From the NCBI GenBank assembly GCA_961205875.1, contig OY540809.1:25804267-25868266 (forward strand): a stretch of DNA of 64,000 bases, in the 5' to 3' direction. Below the pieces are notes generated by a model, which was given only the letters and a program-made list of their open reading frames with translations, was not told the DNA's origin and searched no databases. The translations under genes and the position numbers were made by a program. This DNA is from Sialis fuliginosa (lineage: Eukaryota > Arthropoda > Insecta > Megaloptera > Sialidae). Of the stretch, positions 33,908 through 45,187 are shown in pieces. The stretch's first letter is position 1. Every line of letters starts with the position of its first letter.

Positions 33908-33960
33908 AGGGGCGGCAATTTTTTTTGCCCAGGGCGGCACTAAACGTAAATCCGCCACTG
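33908..33960 (-). mobile_element. hAT-like end (CAGTGGCGGATTTACG)
   Basis: The minus strand starts CAGTGGCGGATTTACGTTTA-GTGCCGCCC, a widespread hAT-type terminus. The other end was not found, so the left limit is unknown. Confidence 0.45.
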
Positions 33961-34858
33961 CTTATATACCTATACTGAAAAGAGATAGTTAAATTTAATA
34001 TGTTATTAATAATAGTCAAAGAGTGGGTTTATATCGATACATTATCAGATAATCCTATGCTTATCATAAATGTGGGTGGGTTGAAGCCGTCCTTTAATAG
34101 AGTTTCGTTGGATTTAACTATGTAGGTATTATTTATAGCATGCATGAAATCGCACTTGGAAATTATGTTAAACCATTCATTATATTAACGTGAAATATGT
34201 TTTACATGTTCAAAAATAACATATCTGATTAGTTACGTGCCTCTGTTTACTACATTCAGAATTTATTTTCTATAAGAAATAAACAAGTTTCTAGAATATA
34301 TTTTATTAAAGAAATAACACAATTTATTAAGAAATTGATTTATGACATTTATATTCAATTTTAAAATGGCTTTTCGAAAAAGAAATTTGATTTGGCAGAA
34401 TTTTTTGGACAAAAAAATCTTACTTGAATTCAATATCGATCTTAACACACACAAGCGAATAAACAGCCCTTTCAACACATACGAGTATCATATGTGTCTA
34501 ATTAACACACTAGTCCGGGGATGAGTGCGTATATACACGTCTAATTGCGTTAGGTCACGCCCATTCTCTCTATTGGGTCAATGTTTATACTGAAAACAAT
34601 TACCAGAGACGATAATAAGGGGATCTGATTATAATAGCAACGAAATATTTGTATAAAGAAGCAGGAATGGCCAAAGAAAATTTTTGTGACGCGAAAATAT
34701 TTCAATTAATTTAATTAACTAATTATGTAGTTATCTCAATTTAGATTTGACATTTTATAGAATTCTCTATCAAAATGTAAGAATTTCAGGTTTACCCCAT
34801 CATGATTATTATTTAGGATATTTCTTTAGGAATATGAGGGTAAAAAAAATAATACTGA
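33961..34858. other. unassigned stretch
   Basis: AT-rich. Overlapping frames at 34263-34524 on both strands are chance-like. Confidence 0.4.
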
Positions 34859-35123
34859 TATCCGGTATTATAAAGAAGCTAAAAAAATTCGCTAACATGC
34901 ACTTTCAACGAGGTATTAATTCTTTGTTATTATAACACAATAAGTGACTGTAGTACGAAATAATTTTCATATCACCACTGTTTCAATACCATTGGTTACT
35001 TAATACGCATGTGAGAAACTTGTCAAATACTTCATGACACTTCAAGGAAACTGTCATATAGGTTTGATACCCCAGTTGAAAGTGCTTGTTAGCTAACAAA
35101 TTTTGTTTGCTCCTTACCGGACG
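34859..35123. mobile_element. PIF/Harbinger-type MITE, copy 2 (unbroken)
   Basis: Ends TATCCGGTATTATAAAG and CTCCTTACCGGACG, with TTA on the right; the left TTA has decayed. Collinear with the two halves of the copy at 30762-32447 (GTACTAGT.. region, ATATCACCACTGTTT, AAACTTGTCAAA, GAAAGTGCTTG). It acts as an empty-site witness for the hAT at 30942. Confidence 0.75.
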
Positions 35124-35294
35124 TTAGATAATATAATTATATATAACGAAAAAATATATTGTATAATGAAAATTACTGTGCTAATTTAAAGAATTAAGGG
35201 TCAGGACAGTATTATGAGAAAAATTGAATTGCGAATTGAAATTTTATATGAAAAAATAGAAGGGATGTAAGGTGTTAATTTTTACAATGTAGCT

Positions 35295-36045
35295 TACATA
35301 CACAAATGTAAGAGTGAGTTTTTTATTTAGTATCTGGAAAACTAAGAATTTTTACGGAAAATATTTCATACAAAAGTTTCAGAATTTGGAGAAGCAAAAC
35401 CAATAGATGTAACAATTTTGATCTTAAGTAGTGGTTTCAAGGTCATTTTTGGGTCAGCTAATTTTTTTCAAATAATAATAATAACGCTATATTTAAAAAA
35501 AAAAAAAATTAATGGTAAAATGCGTCTTAAAGGAGATATAAACAAGAGAACAAGAAAACATGTGATAAAAGTACATAAAATAATGAAACCTATTTATTTT
35601 TTTACAGATTCGTATCTTGTAACTATTGTCTGAATTTTTTTTAAACCTTTAATTTTAACGTAATTTTTTTACATAAAAGTTTTTTTTTGCGTTTAAAATT
35701 TTTCAATTAAAAAAAAAATACATTTTTATAATTACAAAAATTTTTAACATTGAAATTTTTTTTTGTGTAAAAAAATGACGTTAAAATTAAAGTTTCTTCA
35801 AAAATTTTTCAGACAAAAACTATTAATTTTTTTCTGCAAAATTCGAATCTGCAAAAATAACCATTCGAAAAAAATTAACTGACCCTAAAATGACATTGAA
35901 ACTTCCACTCAAAGTCAAAATTGTTACCTCCACTAGTTTTGCTCCTCCAAATACTGAAACTTTTGTACCAAACATTTTCCGTAAATATCCTTAGTTTTTC
36001 GGATACTACGCAGTTTCAAGATAAAAAGCTCACTCTATATACAAT
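35295..36045. repeat. fold-back repeat, ~190 bp arms
   Basis: The left arm (about 35295-35480) and right arm (about 35860-36045) are reverse complements, sharing AAAACTAAG-AT-TTTACGGAAAAT, ACAAAAGTTTCAG-ATTTGGAG and GGGTCAG-TAATTTTTTTC. The loop is T- and A-rich. The arms differ at many positions, so it is old. No duplication was identified. Confidence 0.65.
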
Positions 36046-37017
36046 TATTAAAATTTCCAAAATTATCTATCCTCAATTTACAACATACTTAATAATTTTT
36101 CAGAAATAGTAAAAAATAATACATAGGTATATACTTATATATTTTACGTGTAAAAGCTTTTGGGGCTTCAAAATTCTTTGACCCTACACTGCTTTATTTT
36201 CTTTGTATATAATGAAAGTCATTACAGATTTCAGTAAAATAGAGAGCAATGATTTTATTACGTGCAAGGTCCCAGGTGTTATTAAGTTTTATTCGTACTC
36301 ACTTGTGTAACATTTGTTGTTTCCAGCAGATGATTTGCAAATTAAAACATTTTATATTGTGCCAGAAATTACAATAATTACCAGGAAATTTTAATCAATA
36401 TTCATTTAAATGTCAACACAGTATTATATAATCATTAAATACAGTAAAGTCAAAACAAACCTGAACAAAACAATTTGAATCGCTCAGAAGCCAATACAAG
36501 AAATATTTATTTATTTTATTATAATTGATATAGATTTTTACCTAAATAAAAATATCCAATTTTGATGGTCATTTTCACACTTTTCTTAGTAACATTTTAA
36601 TTGCAATTTTTGTGTATCTATATATTAGTCATACGGAACAAATTATGTTTATCATATTTTTATTTAGATATATTAGGTTCATTTTTTAATAATATAGAAT
36701 TTATGGCAATAAAAAAACGTTTAAAAATGATATTTAACTTTTATTTGTTTATTTTTCCACAAAAAAATATACAAAAATTTAAATAAAAATTATGTTTTGT
36801 ATAGAAAAGTATAAATCAGTAAACATAATACATAGTTCAATTCATTTGAAATAAAAATCAAGTTTAGCTATTATAGGACTTATTGAAAATGGTCTACGCA
36901 TGTATGCCGCGCGCCTAAATTCGCAACAGTAATATGCGGGAGGGTTAATGGAAAATTGAATACTCTACATATAACCTCTTCTCCCTTATACACAATGTTG
37001 ATAATTTTTATATTTTA
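36046..37017. other. unassigned stretch
   Basis: AT-rich, no feature recognised. Confidence 0.4.
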
Positions 37018-37265
37018 GGGGACCATTTATCTAGCTAGATCCAATCAGTAAACCAAATTTCATTGATATCGGTTAAGTGGTTTTTCAGTTATAGACGTAA
37101 CAAGGATTCGGGGGACAGACAGACACTGAACGAAAAGTGTTTGTAAGTTTGTATTGATCTGAAAAGGAAAGATCAAGTGAAAATTTAGAAATCAGAGAAT
37201 AATTTTCTTTCTGCTTTGAGAAATAATCACATAGCTTCCCTTTATAATAACAAGGATACAAAATA
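37018..37265 (-). repeat. F1 dispersed repeat, old fragment
   Basis: The minus strand keeps the order of F1: CTGAATCCTTGTTACG-like, the TGTCTGTC run, CACTTTTCGTT, TCTTTCC and TGATT-TT blocks. It is much more diverged than copies 1-4, and its ends are lost. Confidence 0.45.
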
Positions 37266-38405
37266 CCAAAGTTAGTTCATGTTATAATTAGGATTTATTG
37301 TACTACAATCTTGTGTCGAAACGTTGGTTTTAAAATATTTAAAAGGTTCCTTTCGATTATATGTTTTTATCAAAAACCGATTATAAAATAATAATTAAAT
37401 ATCGTTTGTATTGATTTTAAGCCAGAACCAGACGGCCCTGAGATATTATAGACATTGTAATTGACTTATTTCATTTCTGTATTTTATGTGGAGCACTAAA
37501 TTTAATAGTTCCTCGACATATCGTGCTTTTATTTGGGGTAAATTGTTTTTGATATTTTTATGTTATAGGTTTATTCGATTACCCCAGCAAGGTTTTTTTA
37601 TTAAATGAAATAGTAAACGATAACAATCCTAAACCGATACTATTAAGTAAGTTGTATGTATCTTTATTATTTCTGTTAATAAACAAAGTTTGAATTTTTG
37701 AAAACGAAAAATTTGTGTAGTATGAAATTGTATTATGTAAAAAAATTTTAATATAAAAATTATTAGATCGGCACTACATTGATGCCATTATAGCAGAGAG
37801 AAATTAGCATTTTGAAGTGATGCATTCGCGAAGTTGGATTTTTTTTGGATTTTCTTTTTATATGTTCGAAGATGAGTTGAAAATCAAAAATTTAGAAAAA
37901 TCGGGCATATGCGTCCCGAGAAAATTGCATAATTGTGCATTTTTGATACATTTCAAAAGTATCGCTACACTGTTTTTGAAATATCTCCGGTTCTATAGGT
38001 CGTAGGAAAATAAAAAAAATATTAAAATACTTATAAGTTAATAGACTATAGAACTGCATAGGTAACGTTACTTTTCAAATGCATCTTAACATCAAAAATA
38101 AAAAAATTGTCGAACAACTTTTTTTATCACTAATAATGCAATAATTAACGTAAAAATAAAAGGATTTTTACGAAAATAAGAGGAAATATGTATTTTTATG
38201 TTATAAAGACATGATAAAATTTTCAAAAATAAAATTCGATTTCTACACCTACAATCGGCCATTTTTGAAAAAATGGAAAATTTAATGAAAAAACGTCGTA
38301 GGGTAATTTTTTTTTTTAATTGTAGACATTTTTATGTACTTTCTTGTAAATATATGCCAAAATCTGTTAAATAAGTTAAAATATTGTTTTTTGTAATTAA
38401 AAAAT
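37266..38405. other. unassigned stretch
   Basis: Includes TCGGGCATATGCGTCCCGAG (37902-37921), a short imperfect palindrome. May belong to the Helitron-like element that follows, but no start was found. Confidence 0.4.
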
Positions 38406-38773
38406 GTTAAATTTGGCCACTTTTATTACGTAAGCACCCACTAAGAAAGGATTTTTCGAAATTCAACCCCTACGGTGGTAAAAGGGGGTGTTAATGTTTG
38501 AATGGTAAAAAAATGTTTTATTTTATTTCATGTCTTGTCACGTATGGAGGGTTGCAATTAGTTTAATTCGATCCGGTGGAAAAAATACTATGGGGGACGG
38601 GATTTTAGAGGGAGAAACAACCCCCTATCTCTCATAGGAACCGAGATATTTACGATTTTGTATAGTGAATAAAAAGTAAAACATAAGAAAAATTTCATAT
38701 TTCATCATTTATGAAGGGTTGTAATTACGGGGGTTTAGAAATCCGCGCGAGCGAAGCCGCTGGTATCAGCTAG
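38406..38773 (+). mobile_element. Helitron-like element, 3' part with CTAG
   Basis: Ends ATCCGCGCGAGCGAAGCCGC-TGGTATCAG-CTAG before T; ATCCGC and GCTGGTAT are the two sides of a decayed hairpin. It shares GTATGGAGGGTTGCAATTAG and GGGGACGGGATTTTAGAG blocks with 29291-30633. Confidence 0.6.
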
Positions 38774-40299
38774 TCTATAACAGTGGATGTTAATGATAAT
38801 TATTTCAAGTGATTCATAAATTTACTCTTAAAAGTTAATTAAATTTTAAAACATATTTTATATTATGAAATTAAATAGGCAGTACGCATATTAATATGCT
38901 GCTGAAACAGGCATAATTTTTGGCTCAACATTACTGCCACCATTATAATAAACTTGTACAACACATGTAAAATAATTTGATGTGCTTGTGGGTCAATAAA
39001 TTTATGTAAAACTCAGCATGTGCTAATAATTTTGCAGAGGTTTTACATACAACTATGAATGTAGAGGACCCTTATTTAAGAATGGACGTTTGGTTAACAC
39101 ATACACACACACACATGTACAGAAAGGGTTGGTTTAGAAATAAGGCTATGTACAGATATTCACTAATGTATGTATGCGTTCGAACCCTTTTTTGATTTAT
39201 ATCAGTCCTTTTTGAAATGAACACACTATACAAAATTAAAATACTTGTTTATACAGGTTAGATAAATTGATTAATTCATAATTGATTTTCAAATCTGTAA
39301 CAAACTGGGAATTTTTTAAAATTTATTTATTTTTTGATAATTATTTATATATTTTTCAATTTCTTGCGAATTTTATCCAAGAATCTGAAAATTCTTTACC
39401 ACTGTACCGTTTTTTTAAACAATGTATAAGTATAATAACATAGGGGAAATTTCAATTTACTTCGAAGATTATAAATTTAACTAGTTTTTCATTAAAAAAA
39501 ATAATATTTATATTTTAATTTAAAACACGAACTTTCATACAAATGTTTTACCTTAGCAACGTCAGTTAAATACATAATTTTTTTTTGTAGGTTGGTATTT
39601 CCGTGACATTTACAGAGTTTTTAATTAGCTTCATCTAATAACAGAGTTTATTTTTTCGCTTCTTCTATGTAAATATTTGTTTCAGATATTTTATATGTTG
39701 GTAAGAAGATTGTTGTAGTGTTAATTATAATATACCTATATACAATATACATACTGTCTTTTTGTTTTTTTTGTTATTTATAAGTTTCAAGGATAACTAT
39801 TTATACATATTCAAATATGTGAAAGTGAAAAAAATGGTACTTATCTCTCCAAACATAAATTTTTCATCACTCTTTTTTTCTCACAACTAGAGGTTATTGT
39901 CTATTATTATCTTTATAACGGACGAATCATTATCCATGATAATCGTTAAGAATTAATGTAATGATGGTTTAAAAATTGATGATTAACTAATTGTAATCAA
40001 TTTTTTTAAATGAATTTAACGTTTTTAATAATTTAAATATTAAAAGTTTAAATTTTATAATTTTATAATTTATAATTTTATTTAAGCAAACACTTAAATG
40101 TGAATGTAGGGAAACTACGTTTGGAGAGGTTCACTAGTTCAAAGTAAATATAAAAGTTTTGAAAGGTTTCACCATACTTAAAAAAATATATTCAGTATAA
40201 AAATTTAATAAAACTATTTATTAGTTTATTAGTTATTATTTCCTTATTAGTTTATACTGTTATGATTCCGATTCCGGCATGTAAATTAATATACAAACA
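38774..40299. other. 1.5 kb without recognised features
   Basis: AT-rich. No ends, repeats or coding were seen. Confidence 0.4.
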
Positions 40300-40746
40300 T
40301 GCCCGTCTGTAACGCTCACATATCCCGTTTATAATACGCAAATTTTTGTTCACACCATTTGTGTTAACAACGAAAACTTTTTATCAAAATTCTTCAAATC
40401 AACTTTGCAACATTTGTTGTGCAATTGTTGACCATTACAAACTCTCTTTAATGGAAAAAATGGTGTTTTTATGAAAATGTGGCGAAAAAAAGTGTTGAAA
40501 TAAAAAGATTTAGCAAAACTTTTGGTATTCCTGGTTTAATTCTCCGTTCTATTCTTAAAAATCGTCAAGAAATCGAGAAAAATACATAATCTACATAACG
40601 TATGTAATTTCTTCTTAATAAAATTATGATTCTACATTTAAACATATTTTTAGGAAAAATATTTATTTTCTAATTTATTTCCCGCCTATTCAACTATCCC
40701 GTTTATAACGTGTTTTTGACCCAGCATTATTATGATGTTTCACTGT
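40300..40746 (+). pseudogene. pogo/Tigger-like transposase remnant
   Basis: Plus frame 40497-40583 reads EIKRFSKTFGIPG then LILRSILKNRQEIEK, the pattern of the CENP-B-type helix-turn-helix at the N-terminus of pogo/Tigger transposases (FGIP-S-L--ILKNR). In those enzymes it binds the transposon ends. Upstream residues and the DDE catalytic domain are absent, so only a stub of ~30 codons remains. ATCCCGTTTATAA lies on both sides (about 40322 and 40698) as a direct repeat. The right limit CACTG-TA near 40746 looks like a Tc1/mariner-type end, but the left end is unclear. Motif recognised from memory. Confidence 0.5.
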
Positions 40747-41047
40747 ATATATACATATATAGATTTATTTTTAGTCATATTATTATGAATCTATATATCA
40801 TAGTGTTAACGCCAAGTTTTCCTTTTGGTTTGTAAATCAAATTAAAATTTACAATTAAACCAATAGATGGCATAAATATGCATCTTTAAATATTAAATAC
40901 ACAGTTTAATTAAGATAACATGTTTGTGCATCAAAAAATATAACAGTTTAAAACAAGTCGTCAAGACTAACACATTTTAGTTTGTTTAATTTAGCAAAAC
41001 CGCATTTTTTTATATTTAGTTTTTTGTGATAAAAGTTTTTTGTGTTG

Positions 41048-41161
41048 ATGAGAATATATACTACAAAGGGACCTAGTGGAGTTAAGAATAGGCGTCCTGA
41101 ATTATCCTTTTCTCCCTATAACTTTCCGCCTACATCGAGACCACGAGATTGCGAGATATTG
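41048..41161 (+). CDS. candidate first coding exon with consensus donor
   Basis: An ATG at 41048 opens 38 codons (MRIYTTKGPSGVKNR, then RPELSFSPYNFPPTSRP) that end at the codon boundary ATATTG, where GTAAGT (41162-41167) begins: a perfect 5' splice donor in phase 0. Composition (P, R, S, Y, K) is unlike the chance frames nearby and the sequence is not repeated in the window. The open frame runs past the donor to 41257. No downstream acceptor or second exon could be assigned, and no upstream promoter was confirmed. I do not recognise the protein, and no signal peptide is visible. This is the best candidate for host coding sequence here, but still tentative. Confidence 0.35.
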
Positions 41162-41167
41162 GTAAGT

Positions 41168-41914
41168 CCCATTTTTTATTTATATTTTTATCAACCAAAA
41201 AACACAAAGAAATACAGTCCACGCTTAGAATTTTGTTTGACCATACACAACACATAGAATACTATCCGAGTTCGTCGAAGATATTGCAATCGTATTTGAT
41301 TTATAAATTTCGAAAAGATACAGAAAACCTTTTGATTTATTTTATGTTTGAGTCCGACGTTAGTAGGAAGTGAGAATAGAATTGTATCGCGTCAGTTTCA
41401 TTTCCGGGATAGACCGGAAACAGTGAAAATCATTTGACGTCGCCAATAAGCACGTCCGCACAGACATTTGCGAGCCAACGGTTCTTGCATAATAAACACA
41501 AGTTGCCCAAATGGTCGCTCGGTTTTTTCCTTTCGGTACATAAATAAAATTAGCCCGGGCCAATCAAAAATTCTAAACGGATTTCTGGTTTTTTTAATTC
41601 TCAGCTCGTATTGTTTGGAAAATTTAATTATTTGTAAGTATTTTTATTTGTGTAGTTAATTGTAACCTATAAAAAATATCTATGTAAATTAAGTATGCAG
41701 ACTGTAATGAAGATAAATATTTTATTTAAAGTCTATGAAAAAAACGGAAAAAAGTTAACAATTTCGACATGACGTTGGGGAAACTGAAAAAATGGTCTAT
41801 GAGTCTGATTAATGCATATATTAAAAAGGAAATGTTTGGACAAACAAACGTGTTCATTATTAGATATATAATTTTACACTTTCATAATATATCAGAGGAC
41901 CAGATATTTATCAA
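41168..41914. other. unassigned, moderately mixed composition
   Basis: 41390-41580 is less AT-rich than its surroundings and has frames on both strands (41360-41563 minus, 41468-41659 plus) without recognised motifs. Could hold untranslated or intron sequence of the candidate gene at 41048. Confidence 0.3.
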
Positions 41915-42550
41915 ACAAAATACGAATGCTTCAAATTGACAATATAAGCTTACATTCTTGTTCTATTATAAAAAACAAGACTACAAGATAATATTATAAT
42001 ACATCCTTATATTTGTCATCATATATTTATAGCCAGTTGTATTGCTGTTACAAAATCATATTAAAAATGATATAAATTGCTATTTTTGATAAAAATACAG
42101 TTTTGGAGGTATATTTATATTAACTTTGTATCTTATTTTTAATCATAGAACAATAATGTAATTTGAAGCACTCTTCTTTTTATTAATATTTTTCGAAAAC
42201 AGTTGGCTATATAATAAATAAAAAAAAACGGTTGATCTTATGACAAATGAATAAAGTATATTTTTGTGTTTTTTATGTCATATAATCTTCTACGAGTACC
42301 CAATTCAGGAAAAAATTAAAGAACAAATAAATACTAGATAAAAATCGGCGGACCCACTGACCCCATACATCCTTGGTCTAAATTATTATTGTTTGTTACT
42401 GGAAATATATAACACTTATTAACATTAAACCGGGTATCAAATTTCACAACTGTGCCACAATGGGTTCTCTAGTTATTAAATAAACACTAATTTTGAGTAA
42501 AATCTTTGGAAAGCTGTAGCTTCCTCACGAAAAATTTCCATAGATTCATA
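41915..42550. repeat. fold-back repeat (ACCCATTGTG family), copy 2
   Basis: Shares GCGGACCCACTGACCCCATA, TAAATTATTATTG and ACAATGGGTTCTCTAG with copies at 14864 and 56520. Remnant arms ATGCTTCAAATT (41928) and AATTTGAAGCA (42161) are inverted. Its outer left part is missing. Confidence 0.55.
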
Positions 42551-42662
42551 TAAAGTTTTTTGCTTGTTATCTACTGTTAATTTTTTTTACACTAGTTGTA
42601 AATCATTCTGTATAATATGTATGGAATAAATGAAAAAATATAAATATTTTGAGAGATCTTAA

Positions 42663-42955
42663 GGATCGTCTATAAAATACGTATGAAAAAAGGGGGTGGG
42701 CAATTGCCTAGCGTGATGATATGTGACGAGGAGGGGGAGGTCCAACGTGAAATGACGCGACATTTGAAATACCTACATCAGTTTTATTTTTATTTTTTTA
42801 AATTATAGATTTTATTTTTCAGTCGCGATATAAAGGATGTTGTTTTTAAAAATCAATTTTGACAATTTTAATTTTCTTCGATCATAAAAATAAACATTTG
42901 GTGGGGTCCAGGTAAAAAAACGAGAATTTTGCGTGATATATTTTATGGATCACCT
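42663..42955. mobile_element. MITE with GTCCATAAAATACGT-type ends, copy 2
   Basis: Left GGATCGTCTATAAAATACG; right end reverse complement AGGTGATCCATAAAATATA. TTAA lies on both sides (42659-42662 and 42956-42959), which would suit a piggyBac-type insertion, but copy 1 has CTAG at the same place. It includes TCGCGATATAAAGGATGTTG, mirrored in copy 3. Confidence 0.6.
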
Positions 42956-42959
42956 TTAA

Positions 42960-43735
42960 TTGGTTAATCAGTTTTCTTCAAATGCTAGAGAAAAAAATAA
43001 ATCTAAACATTATTTTTTTTCGTCGGTTTCATTTTTAATACAGCTACTGCATTTAACAAACAAGTAGGTATGTATATCATAATAATTATAAACATCGTTT
43101 ATTACAACTTGGGACATGATAACTACGCTTCGCGATGAATTTATCTAGTGACAGCAATGCGATTAAGCGCCGAGTGCTTTAATTGACGTTTAATTGCGTC
43201 AGATGACAATGTCCAGTGGCTATCTGACGACCTATATTCATAATAACTTTCATCTCGGGTTTATTAAGGCTGGAAAATTGATTAATATCATAATATGTTT
43301 ATGTAATATTAATGAATATTTTTGACTTTCTAATACATAGTTCTGTGTAAAGCATTGTTTTTTGCGTTATTTATTTGAAAAATAACACAAGCCTATATGA
43401 ATTATGTATTTGTTAAATACTTACTTTTTTCCTAAATTTAGAAAATTTAATATCCATTTTTCTTAAAAGTTTGAAATAAGTAATATTTTTTTTTAATTTT
43501 TTGATAATCAATTATAGTTGATAATTTAAAAAAATCTAAATTGGGTATCTTGAGGATTAATAAACGAGCTATAAGTATTAAATTAAAATTTTTCATACTG
43601 AAGAGTAACAACATTGATTTTAAAAACTCACAGTTCGATCAAATCTTAATGTATTAAATAAAACAAAGTAAAAACTGTTTTATAAAGGAAAAAACAGGAT
43701 ACGTCTACATTTTTTACGTACAAAGTAGCATTGTG
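42960..43735. other. unassigned stretch
   Basis: AT-rich, no feature recognised. Confidence 0.4.
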
Positions 43736-43975
43736 AAAAAAAGTGGTTGAGTGTACTAAGAAGTTATATGTATTTGGTGTAGTGACATCTAGCGTGCAAA
43801 TGCAAAACTAAAAACCTATTTTACCGACTATCATGACAAAGATCCAACCAAAATTGTTTCCGTTGCATGGTATGCGCTCATTTCATGAAACAAGCATTTA
43901 ATTTACGTTGCATTACTTTTACCTTAAACGCACCTAAAGTAGTATTACTTCAAAAATAGTCTTTTATTAGGACGA
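43736..43975 (+). mobile_element. Helitron-related internal fragment
   Basis: GTAGTGACATCTAGCGTGC, AAAACCTATTTTACCGAC and TTTCCGTTGCATGGT follow in the same order as at 4245-4440, which is collinear for ~200 bp. No terminus. Confidence 0.5.
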
Positions 43976-44025
43976 AGGCCTAATTTATGTAATGATAGAT
44001 ATTATTGAAACTATATTATAGAAAC

Positions 44026-44674
44026 TAGAGCTGGGCGCGGGCCGTGAATTTTTTGGGTCACGGCCGTGACCTACGTGAGCGTGAACGATTTTCAATCATG
44101 AATCGTGAGCGTGCGTGATTGTGAGTCAAATTAAAACAACCGTGCGTGACCGCGCGTGAGTACATTTTTCTCGTTCGTGAGTCCGTGAGTATATTTTGAA
44201 GAAATGTTTTTTATAAACTTATTTGATCTTTTTTTAATTAAAAAATATAGTATAAAAAATGTCATTTTTAGAAGCACTTTCACATGATCAGTAAGTATTG
44301 CTAACTATATCAGAACACCACAAAAAGATTTAGAAATGCATTGTAGTTTTATTTTCTTATTGTTTTGTTTATTATTACTTGTACTAGAATGCAGTTTAGA
44401 AGAAATAATATGAATATAAAATATACACAATACAATGCACGTAGAAAACATTAATATTCATCATTTCAAAATTTAATTTACAACAATTACATTAAATCGT
44501 GTCACGAGCATGACCCGCTGTGCGTGATCGGGCGTGAGAAAAATATAAGATTCGTGAGCGTGCGTGATCGTGAATACTTTTTTTTGTAATCGTGAGTGAG
44601 CGGGCGTGGTTAAAGTTTTTTCTCTCGTGAGCGTGTGTGATCGTGAGCAAAAATTACTCACGCGTCCAACTCTA
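44026..44674. mobile_element. hAT element with TCACG subterminal repeats, copy 2
   Basis: Starts TAGAGCTGGGCGCGG and ends CGCGTCCAACTCTA. Left flank ATAGAAAC (44018-44025). The right flank is interrupted by a MITE; beyond it ATAGAAAC reappears at 44817-44824. The body is collinear with the reverse complement of 19163-19853. The 84-codon minus frame at 44473-44727 is a translation of the CGTGA motifs and not a gene. Confidence 0.85.
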
Positions 44675-44675
44675 A

Positions 44676-44814
44676 TGCAGTGTTTACACCGAAAAAACAA
44701 AACAGCAACATAGTGTCTTTTTGACAAAAGTGTAATAAACCCTATGCATCTTTAAATACGATGTGTTTTCAAACACCGTGTTGCTGTTTTGTTTTTTTTG
44801 GTCTAAACACTGCA
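44676..44814. mobile_element. 139 bp MITE at the hAT edge, TAA duplication
   Basis: Ends TGCAGTGTTTACACC and GGTCTAAACACTGCA, with long inverted arms (AACAAAACAGCAACA). TAA lies on both sides (44673-44675, 44815-44817). Removing it with one TAA restores the exact 8 bp duplication of the hAT at 44026-44674. PIF/Harbinger-type is inferred from TAA. Confidence 0.8.
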
Positions 44815-44824
44815 TAATAGAAAC

Positions 44825-45187
44825 TGATTCTTACTTTAAAGAAAGTCAGGCACGATATCTAATATGTATAATGTATATAGAGTATTATAGATATTACTAA
44901 AAAGGCTATGAAAAATATATTTGCACAATAGAGAAAATATCGGCCGATAGATCCGATGCATTCCCGAACATATCCCGATAAAGTTTATCTGGCGCACAGT
45001 ATCGGGATTTAGCAGCCTCTGTATCGCTTGCGATCTTTATATTTCCTCTCTGGCGTGCATACGAATCATTACTTTGAAATACTTCTATGGAATGTGTCGT
45101 CTATCTAATCGCAATGCTATTCAGTCAAATGTGAGTCGTTCAGATACAAAAAACGATTAACTTCAATCGTATTTTTATAGAAAGATA
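44825..45187. other. unassigned stretch
   Basis: A mixed-composition patch at 44940-45110; no feature recognised. Confidence 0.4.

Noticed and set aside
44473-44727. 84-codon minus frame
   Set aside because: A translation of the CGTGA-rich end of a hAT element; the same holds for the frame at 19047-19340.
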